Part shown: positions 46,041-51,602 of the stretch, one piece after another | Numbering within the stretch: position 1 is the stretch's first letter | How the letters are laid out: the number at the start of each line of letters is the position of its first letter | DNA from: Verrucomicrobiota bacterium | GTDB taxonomy: Bacteria > Verrucomicrobiota > Verrucomicrobiia > Limisphaerales > UBA9464 | NCBI GenBank assembly: GCA_947454705.1 | Contig: CANGKZ010000037.1 | Span: 1 to 51,602 of the forward strand | Direction: 5' to 3' | DNA length: 51,602 nucleotides | Position numbers and translations under genes: made by a program | Notes under the pieces: model-generated | The model's database searches: none | Seen by the model: the letters and a program-made list of their open reading frames with translations, nothing else | Told to the model about the DNA's origin: nothing

Positions 46041-46103
46041 GGCAGGGTTCACTGGGAAATGGAGGGTCTGGGATGGGACTCGAATCGGATGGCTGACGTC
46101 GTT

Positions 46104-46373
46104 TCATCCACCCACGCCGTGAGGAGATCGCGCGCGCCGCACCCGTTGCTCCGGAGTTAGTTCGTCAAACGCCCGATTGGGATTGGGCGGCAGCAGCGGA
46201 TGACGATTTCCAGTCTGGCTCTTGGGAGCGTCAGCTCGTGGCGCAGCGCCGGAAGCAGCGTCCGCCGTTGCGGAATCCGTCGAACGCGATTCCGGACTCG
46301 AGCGTTGATGGAACCAGAATCCGCCCAGGGCGAGCAGCACGACGGCTGCGAGAAGGAGGTGTTTTGCTTTCAT
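46104..46373 (-). CDS. Small membrane-anchored protein ending in GVGG
   Basis: The ATG at 46373 gives 89 residues; the frame continues upstream but only through the repeat and without protein features. Residues 5-21 form one hydrophobic helix (signal or anchor). A Ser/Ala-rich linker follows, then LLPPNPNRAFDELTPEQR, then VRRARSPHGVGG at the very end. The proline/asparagine segment and the terminal HGVGG look like a conserved tail rather than random sequence. It lies just upstream of a prepilin-like gene and about 320 bp downstream of the LytTR regulator. I do not recognise a family with a known function. Confidence 0.6.
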   Translation of the reverse strand: MKAKHLLLAAVVLLALGGFWFHQRSSPESRSTDSATADAASGAAPRADAPKSQTGNRHPLLPPNPNRAFDELTPEQRVRRARSPHGVGG

Positions 46374-46695
46374 GAAGTGGGATCGTTGAATCGAAACTCG
46401 ATCGCAGTTTCCCCAGCTCCCCCGCGAACGCGACCGCAATGGGATCAAGCCGGATTGGAACCGGGACGAACGTGAACCGAAGCGGGACGAATCCCGGAAG
46501 GCTTTACTAGAAGAAGGTCTTTCAGAGGAGATCAACCACAGATGGACACGGATGAACACAGATGAAAATGCACGGCACGAAATGCCTCGCGAGTCACCGG
46601 GAAGGTGAAACCGTTAAACGCGTTTCGAGCCTCCCAACCCCTGCCTTATCTGTGTGAATCTGTGTTCATCTGTGGTTAGGGCTTCCGCTCCTGCT
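46374..46695. other. Gap between the regulator and the small protein
   Basis: Most of this stretch is the third 145-bp inverted-repeat element (46533-46677). The 160 bp between the element and the small gene is the likely place for a promoter of the small protein and pseudopilin, but no clear boxes were found. Confidence 0.5.
46533..46677. repeat. 145-bp element with terminal inverted repeats, copy 3
   Basis: Ends are caaccacagatgg (46533) and catctgtggtt (ending 46677), with inner repeats gacacggatgaacacagatg on one side and tctgtgtgaatctgtgttca on the other. The centre (gcacggcacgaaatgc) matches copy 2 in reverse. It lies just past the LytTR stop, where it might also fold in the transcript. 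Confidence 0.8.
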
Positions 46696-47457
46696 TCAAA
46701 TCTCCCCGAGGCGGGCCTGTAATTCGGAGAGGGCGCAGGTCATGTCCAGGCGCGTTCCATTTTTGAGCAGGAGCGAATAGCGGCCCGAGCCGGCGGGTTG
46801 AATCTCGCGAATGTTGCCGAGGTTCACCACCACTGAACGGCTGATGCGCATGAATCCCGCCGGAGCCAGCCGCGCCTCCATGGCCGAGATGGTTTCGCGA
46901 ATGATGTGACGCTCGGTAGCCGTGTGAAGAAGCACGTAATTTCCAGCCGCCTCCACGCGGTCGATCTCGCCCGGTTTGAGGAAAAGGATTCTTTCTGCAG
47001 ATCGAACACAGATTCGTCCACCACCCGCGACGGGTGCGGAAATCTGGTTCAACAGTGTTTTGAGCTTTTGATCCACCTGCTGCGCGCCTTCCTCCAACCG
47101 ACTCCGGGCGCGCTGAAGCGACATCTTGAACCGCGCCTCGGTGAACGGCTTGAGCAGGTAGTCGATCGCATTGAACTCGAACGCCCGGATGGCGTGCTCA
47201 TCGAAGGCAGTGGTGAAGATGACGATGGGCATGGGATCGGGCCGCAGCGCTTCGAGCACCTCGAATCCGTTGAGCCGCGGCATCTGAACATCGAGGAACA
47301 GGACATCTGGCCGATGTTTCCTCGCAGCGTGAACCGCTTGCGCTCCGTCGCTGCATTCCGCGACCACCTCGACATCCGGCTCTTCGCAGAGGATCGCACG
47401 CACCCGCTCCCGCGCGAGCGGTTCATCATCGACCACAATGACACGGATCTTTTTCAA
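46696..47457 (-). CDS. LytTR-family response regulator
   Basis: A 253-residue regulator. The receiver domain (about 4-118) has the acidic pair Asp10-Asp11, the phosphorylated Asp56 in VLFLDVQMP, Thr82/Thr83 and Lys103 in LLKPF. A linker leads to a LytTR DNA-binding domain (about 145-250) with the typical ICVRSAERILFLKPGEIDRV and GFMRISRSVVVN. It lies 123 bp downstream of the sensor kinase gene on the same strand and is surely its partner. LytTR regulators bind pairs of imperfect direct repeats upstream of targets; none could be identified by eye. Its nearest downstream genes are the small anchored protein and the pseudopilin. Confidence 0.93.
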   Translation of the reverse strand: MKKIRVIVVDDEPLARERVRAILCEEPDVEVVAECSDGAQAVHAARKHRPDVLFLDVQMPRLNGFEVLEALRPDPMPIVIFTTAFDEHAIRAFEFNAIDYLLKPFTEARFKMSLQRARSRLEEGAQQVDQKLKTLLNQISAPVAGGGRICVRSAERILFLKPGEIDRVEAAGNYVLLHTATERHIIRETISAMEARLAPAGFMRISRSVVVNLGNIREIQPAGSGRYSLLLKNGTRLDMTCALSELQARLGEI

Positions 47458-47580
47458 ATGCTTGTAGGCGGAACGGAACGACTGAAACGCGAGGCGAAGT
47501 TAGGAGGGAAAGGCGGGGCGCAAAGTCCAAAGTCCAAAGTCCGTTCTCCGATCGATCTACGATCTGCGATCTGTGATTCC

Positions 47581-48867
47581 TCATCCATCGTGATGCTCTG
47601 GGTGGGCTTGCGGAATCTCGACGCGGACGACCACCCCTCCTCCGATTCGCGGCGTGAGTTGGAGCGATTGCTGACTGCCGTAGAGCGCCTGTAGGCGTTC
47701 CCGCAAATTCGCCAGGCCAATGCCGGTTCCTGCCCATTCTTCATTCTTTCCGGAATCTGCCTTGGCGCCGTCGAGCCCGACCCCGTCGTCCTCCACCGTT
47801 AGCACGAGTCGCCCGCTGCGGAGCGACGCGCTCACGCGAACGGTGCCCGGATTCCCCGAAGGTTCGATGCCGTGTCGGATCGCGTTTTCCACCAGCGGTT
47901 GCAACACCAGCGTCGGCACCACGCACTCCAGAGCTTCAGGTTCGATCTTCAGTTCTGCCTTCAGCTTGTCGCCAAATCGAACCTGCTGAATCTCCAAATA
48001 CCGCTCCACGAATTCCAACTCCTCGCGAAACGCGCACTCCTGCTTCTCGGATCGACTCAGCGCCAGCCGCAACATTCCGCTCAACGCCACCAGGGTCGTT
48101 TCCGCGAGTCGCGGATCGCGGCGAAGCAGCGAGGTGATGGCATTGAGGCTGTTGAACAGAAAATGCGGCTGCAGCTGGGCCTTGAGCGTGCTGAGACGCG
48201 CCTTCGCCAGGTTCGACTCCAGAAAGAGCGCCCGCCGCTCCCGCTCGCGTAGCTGACGATAAAAGATCATCGCATGCACCACGCCCGTGAACGCGCCATA
48301 CGCGAGCAGATCCACCACCGCGGAGCGAACGATCGATCGAAGGGATCGACGCGAGGTATGACGCGGCGGAAGACGGGGACTGAGAGCATCCGCACGAGCC
48401 CTGTTTGTTGACGGAACGATTTCCTTTCCGTCCTCTCCGGGCGAAATCCCGCCAAGGCCCAGCGGCGGACTGGAAGGCACCATCGACGGATCGGATCGAA
48501 CCACGATCACATTTGGGCTCAACTCGGTGGTCCGACGATTCACTGCCTGGCACGACCAGACGAAGGCGAGGCAGGCCAGCGCGTTCAACGGGAGGTTCCG
48601 ACGCAAGCGCTCGCGTTCGAGAGGAAAATACCAGGCCACCAGGGCCAGATACGGACCGAACAGGATCCAGGGATAAATGCGCTGAAGTCCAAGATCGGTG
48701 CGAAAGATCGCATCCACGCGATCAGTGAATCCTGGCTGGGCGAGGTCTCTTTCCTGGAACACCCACACCGGCGGGCCATCGGCCCCGCTCATCAGCCAGC
48801 CGAGGACCAGCGCAACCAACACCGACCAGGCAAGAGCTCCAATCAGCGGGTTGCGGCCCGTTCGCAT
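47581..48867 (-). CDS. LytS-type sensor histidine kinase (His_kinase/HATPase)
   Basis: The ATG at 48867 gives 428 residues and places the first membrane helix at the N-terminus; a TTG at 48975 would add 36 hydrophilic residues and cannot be excluded. About four hydrophobic helices occupy the first 210 residues. The His_kinase domain carries QPHFLFNSLNAI with the phosphorylated His235, then LVLQPLVENAIRHGI (N box), and the ATPase part ends with VEDDGVGLD and GTGIGLANLRERL. There is no extra sensory domain, so the signal is probably sensed in or near the membrane. The gap of 123 bp to the regulator contains GATC-type and agtccaa repeats. Confidence 0.92.
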   Translation of the reverse strand: MRTGRNPLIGALAWSVLVALVLGWLMSGADGPPVWVFQERDLAQPGFTDRVDAIFRTDLGLQRIYPWILFGPYLALVAWYFPLERERLRRNLPLNALACLAFVWSCQAVNRRTTELSPNVIVVRSDPSMVPSSPPLGLGGISPGEDGKEIVPSTNRARADALSPRLPPRHTSRRSLRSIVRSAVVDLLAYGAFTGVVHAMIFYRQLRERERRALFLESNLAKARLSTLKAQLQPHFLFNSLNAITSLLRRDPRLAETTLVALSGMLRLALSRSEKQECAFREELEFVERYLEIQQVRFGDKLKAELKIEPEALECVVPTLVLQPLVENAIRHGIEPSGNPGTVRVSASLRSGRLVLTVEDDGVGLDGAKADSGKNEEWAGTGIGLANLRERLQALYGSQQSLQLTPRIGGGVVVRVEIPQAHPEHHDG

Positions 48868-49268
48868 CGGCTGCGAGGGGCTCTTCTCCGGATCACGATG
48901 GACAACGTCGGTCACGCTGCGGAGCGGTGCCGACCCGAGTTCAGTCTCACGACGGCGAAGGAAGGGAACTTCCAACCCAAAGGCAATCCCCCAGTGACCA
49001 AGCCTGGTCCAACCGGGACCAAACCTTCCGAATCTGGGACGAAGCCCCCGGAGCCATCGGCATGCTGTACTTCGTCCCTCAGCGTCCGCCGAGTTTCCGT
49101 TCCGACCTGCAGCCCCAATTTTGAAGCACCCAAAACCCTATGGAGTGCGGCGGCAGAGCGGAGCGTCGACGCCGCTTTTGGAACCGTTCGTGGGATGGAA
49201 ACCGACCGCCCCCTCAGCTCCCAGCCCCTCTTCTTGACGCTCCGAGCCGCCGGAGTAGCGTCGACTTC
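48868..49268. other. Divergent gene-free region between kinase and DUF1501
   Basis: It may include the first 36 codons of the kinase if the TTG start is used. A small perfect hairpin tggtcc/ggacca lies at 49005-49021, and a fragment of the composite repeat end (ggagtgcggcggcagagcgg) at 49141-49190. Promoters for both genes should be here. Nothing else was recognised. Confidence 0.45.
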
Positions 49269-50720
49269 ATGCCCGGTTTCAGTCCCAAGTCACCGCTTTG
49301 CAGCGGACCGGTTTCGCGCCGTAGCTTCCTCGAAGCCGGCGCCCTCACCGCGGCAGGACTTGGACTCAGCGATTTCTTCCGCCTTCGCGCCCTCGGTTCT
49401 CAGACCGCACCGAACTCGACCTCGGTCCCGGCCGCATCCGACCCTGCGGTGATTTTCATCTGGCTCCCGGGTGGCCCCGCGCATCTCGACACCTACGACA
49501 TGAAGCCGGACGCGCCGTCCGAGATCCGCGGCGACTTCCGTCCCATCCACACGAACGTTCCCGGCATCGAGATCTGCGAACTGTTCCCGCGTCAGGCGAA
49601 GATCGCCGACAAGTTCAACATCGTCCGCTCCGTCTCCCACGAATTCGCCGACCACGGTGGAGCCCACAAGCGGTTCATGACTGGGCGAATCCCCGCCACG
49701 CCGACGGAATTCGTCAACGACGCGCCGGCCGTGACGTCGATCATCACCAAGATGCTCGAAGGCCGGAACACGCGGGGCATGGCCTCGTGCATTGCGGGAA
49801 CCGACAGCGGACGCGGTCAGATCGATGTCTTCAGCCTCGGCCCGGCCTACCTCGGCTCGGCCTACACGCCCTTCATGGTGGTGGGCGATCCGAGCGATCC
49901 GGGATTCAAGGTGCAGAATCTGGGTCTCACGCCGGACATGGCGACGCGGCTCGACGACCGGCTGCATCTGCTCCACGGCATGGACCGTCTCCGTCGCGAT
50001 CTCGACGGCAGCGGGTTGATGGGCGCGATGGATCAGTTCAGCCAGCGCGCCGTGACCATGCTCACCAGCCCGGGCGTTCGCGACGCGTTCGATCTTTCCC
50101 GCGAACCGGCAGCGGTCCGCGATCGCTACGGATGGAACGCCTACGGTCAGCGAGGACTGATGGCGCGTCGGCTCGTGGAAGCAGGATGCCCGTTCGTGAC
50201 CATGGTTTGGGAAAACCCGTTCCCGGGAAAACCCATCCCCAGCGGTTGCACCTACAACTGGGATTCGCACGCGGTGAACTGCCACATCTTCGAGGATTCC
50301 AAGTGGCGCTTCCCGCCGTACGACCAGGCGGTGTCGGCGCTCATCGAAGATCTCTACGCCCGTGGGCTCGATCGACGCGTGCTGTTGGTGGTGACCGGTG
50401 AATTTGGACGCACGCCGCGACTCGAGCGCAACAAGGGCACCGAGACCCGCGTGCTGCAACCCGGACGCGACCACTGGCCGCAGGCGATGTCGTTCATCGT
50501 GTCGGGCGGGAGCATGCGCACCGGACAGATCATTGGATCGACCAACTCCCGCGGCGAACACCCCGATCATCGTCCCCTGAGCCCGAACGATCTTTGGGCC
50601 ACGGTGTACCGGCACCTGGGGATCGACTTCACCGATTCCCTGCTCGATTTCACCGGACGCCCGATGCCGATCCTGCCCTTCGGCCAGCCGATCGATGAGC
50701 TTCTGCCGGTGAACGGCTGA
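49269..50720 (+). CDS. DUF1501 family protein without PSD1 partner
   Basis: The ATG at 49269 gives 483 residues with a twin-arginine leader SRRSFLEAGALTAAG at residues 16-30; the longer frame runs through a repeat and is rejected. Motifs are those of the standard DUF1501 type: FIWLPGGPAHLDTYDMKP, GEFGRTPRLE and GRDHWPQAM. No PSD1 gene lies next to it: upstream is the divergent sensor kinase and downstream a DUF4337 gene. It could serve with one of the other cytochromes, or act alone. Tat export puts it in the periplasm or outside. Confidence 0.9.
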   Translation: MPGFSPKSPLCSGPVSRRSFLEAGALTAAGLGLSDFFRLRALGSQTAPNSTSVPAASDPAVIFIWLPGGPAHLDTYDMKPDAPSEIRGDFRPIHTNVPGIEICELFPRQAKIADKFNIVRSVSHEFADHGGAHKRFMTGRIPATPTEFVNDAPAVTSIITKMLEGRNTRGMASCIAGTDSGRGQIDVFSLGPAYLGSAYTPFMVVGDPSDPGFKVQNLGLTPDMATRLDDRLHLLHGMDRLRRDLDGSGLMGAMDQFSQRAVTMLTSPGVRDAFDLSREPAAVRDRYGWNAYGQRGLMARRLVEAGCPFVTMVWENPFPGKPIPSGCTYNWDSHAVNCHIFEDSKWRFPPYDQAVSALIEDLYARGLDRRVLLVVTGEFGRTPRLERNKGTETRVLQPGRDHWPQAMSFIVSGGSMRTGQIIGSTNSRGEHPDHRPLSPNDLWATVYRHLGIDFTDSLLDFTGRPMPILPFGQPIDELLPVNG

Positions 50721-50876
50721 GCTACACCAACCGTCCCACCTGGCGACCGCCTCGCCTGGGCCTCTTGCTCCTTGCGTCTCCGTGAGCTACCGGATTGGAA
50801 TCCCGCCCCCCGGGGGACCTGGGTTTGAAACTGGGGAAAGAAACAGAAACTCCCGGGTGGTTGGAATTCCGAACAC

Positions 50877-51458
50877 ATGAACGAACTGCAGCAGGAAATC
50901 AGCGAGCTCAAGCAATTCATCGCCGACCTCAAGGCGGATCGAGCGGCGGCCAAGGCCAAGGAGAAGAGCGAGGCCTGGACCAAGTACGTGTCGCTCACCG
51001 TGGTGATCATCGCGGTGGTGGCGGCGATCGCCGCGCAATGGAGCGGCAAGTACGGGAGCCGAGTTCAGATCAGCCAGGCCAAGGCCTCGGACCAGTGGGC
51101 CTACTATCAGTCCAAGTCCATCAAGCAGCACCTGTTTGAGATTAGCCGGACGCAGCTGGCGCGATCCGCCGCCAACGGGGATGCGGAAATCGCGAAGGAG
51201 CAGAAGAAATTCGAGGACGCCGTCGCCCGCTACAACTCGGAAAAGGCGGAGATCAAGTCGAAGGCAGAAAAGTTCGAGGCGGACCGCGACGACGCGAGCC
51301 GTCGCGGCGGGAAGATGGGTCTGGCGGTCTCGTTGTTCTCCGTCGCGATCGCCATGGCATCGATCTGCACCGTGACCAAAAAGAAGCCGCTGTGGTTCAT
51401 CGCCATCGGTCTGGCGGGATTTGCGGCCTACGAGATGTTGCTGGCCTGGACGATGTAA
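50877..51458 (+). CDS. DUF4337-like membrane protein
   Basis: A 193-residue protein. It begins with a short coiled coil (LQQEISELKQFIADLKADRAAAKAK cut across residues 4-30), then a membrane helix (about 43-59, VVIIAVVAAIAA), a soluble helical part containing SDQWAYYQSKSIKQHL and a charged coiled-coil stretch, and two more membrane helices at the C-terminus. The WAYYQSKSIK motif and layout match DUF4337. Function unknown. It lies 156 bp after the DUF1501 gene and appears to be a separate gene. Confidence 0.85.
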   Translation: MNELQQEISELKQFIADLKADRAAAKAKEKSEAWTKYVSLTVVIIAVVAAIAAQWSGKYGSRVQISQAKASDQWAYYQSKSIKQHLFEISRTQLARSAANGDAEIAKEQKKFEDAVARYNSEKAEIKSKAEKFEADRDDASRRGGKMGLAVSLFSVAIAMASICTVTKKKPLWFIAIGLAGFAAYEMLLAWTM

Positions 51459-51602
51459 AACCGCAGCTGGTTCGAGCAGACTTTGCAGAGGTTTGAGCAA
51501 CTCAACCGCTTTTGGCTCGTTTTGACCAGCCGTTAAGCCGGTCTTAAAGCCTCCTCAAGGCGGCGGTAATCGCACCGCTTCGGCAAACTCCACCAAAGGC
51601 AC
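51459..51602. other. End of window, no gene seen
   Basis: A weak hairpin (ggtttgag/ctcaacc, about 51491-51510) followed by gcttttgg could be a terminator for the DUF4337 gene, but it is imperfect. The rest, up to the window edge, is probably the upstream region of a gene outside. Confidence 0.35.

Noticed and set aside
32855-46677. CRISPR array as an explanation for the acacagat repeats
   Set aside because: The copies are single elements far apart with inverted ends. There is no regular repeat-spacer array and no cas gene.

Overview
The window is GC-rich bacterial DNA. It most likely comes from a Verrucomicrobiota genome of the Limisphaerales/Pedosphaera type. The basis is the set of families seen: planctomycete/verrucomicrobial PSD1-type cytochromes (DUF1549/DUF1553, DUF1587-1595), their DUF1501/DUF1552 partners, a PVC-type membrane-bound dehydrogenase with haem domain, H-X9-DG prepilin-like proteins, a PEP-CTERM protein, and large PA14/Ig secreted proteins that share a short C-terminal module. 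This is inference from gene content; no rRNA or tRNA gene was seen. Good Shine-Dalgarno sites are rare, so several starts are chosen from signal peptides.

Layout. 1-5113: a Tat-exported beta-propeller protein and a convergent PA14/Ig secreted protein. 5760-12889: a WD40-PSD1 cytochrome fusion, a DUF1501 protein and a PPC-domain protein. 13171-17555: a PEP-CTERM protein convergent with a second PA14/Ig giant that holds a 174-residue tandem duplication. 18058-23019: a DUF1592-type cytochrome, a DUF1552 protein overlapping it by 4 bp, and a polysaccharide deacetylase. 23117-26775: a BAX-inhibitor-1-like membrane protein, a NIPSNAP-family protein and a nitronate-monooxygenase-like enzyme. 27264-32819: a second PSD1-DUF1501 pair followed by a HEAT-repeat RNA methyltransferase-like protein. 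33028-34887: a GH13 alpha-amylase-family enzyme. 35697-37538 (minus): a prepilin-like protein and an epoxide-hydrolase-like enzyme. 37636-44709: a third PSD1-DUF1501 pair and a PVC dehydrogenase/haem/discoidin protein. 45396-48867 (minus): a LytS-type kinase, a LytTR regulator, a small anchored protein and a prepilin-like protein. 49269-51458: a lone DUF1501 protein and a DUF4337 protein.

The main theme is export: most products carry Sec or Tat signals. The haem-bearing PSD1-type proteins are paired again and again with Tat-exported DUF1501/DUF1552 proteins, which fits several paralogous periplasmic or surface redox modules. Their substrates are unknown; a role in using polymers is a guess supported by the deacetylase, GH13, PA14 and discoidin neighbours.

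The second theme is intergenic. Nearly every longer gap is filled by dispersed repeats. They include a 122-124 bp element with 9-bp terminal inverted repeats (three copies and a half copy), a 141-146 bp element with roughly 12-13 bp terminal inverted repeats (three copies), a composite element of about 265-300 bp (three copies, two in a 405-bp tandem duplication), REP-like hairpins at four loci, and two low-complexity families. No transposase, CRISPR array or prophage gene was recognised, so these elements would have to be moved in trans. The most testable candidates for something undescribed are the paralogous cytochrome/DUF1501 modules, the kinase-regulator-small protein-pseudopilin locus, and the non-autonomous repeat families.
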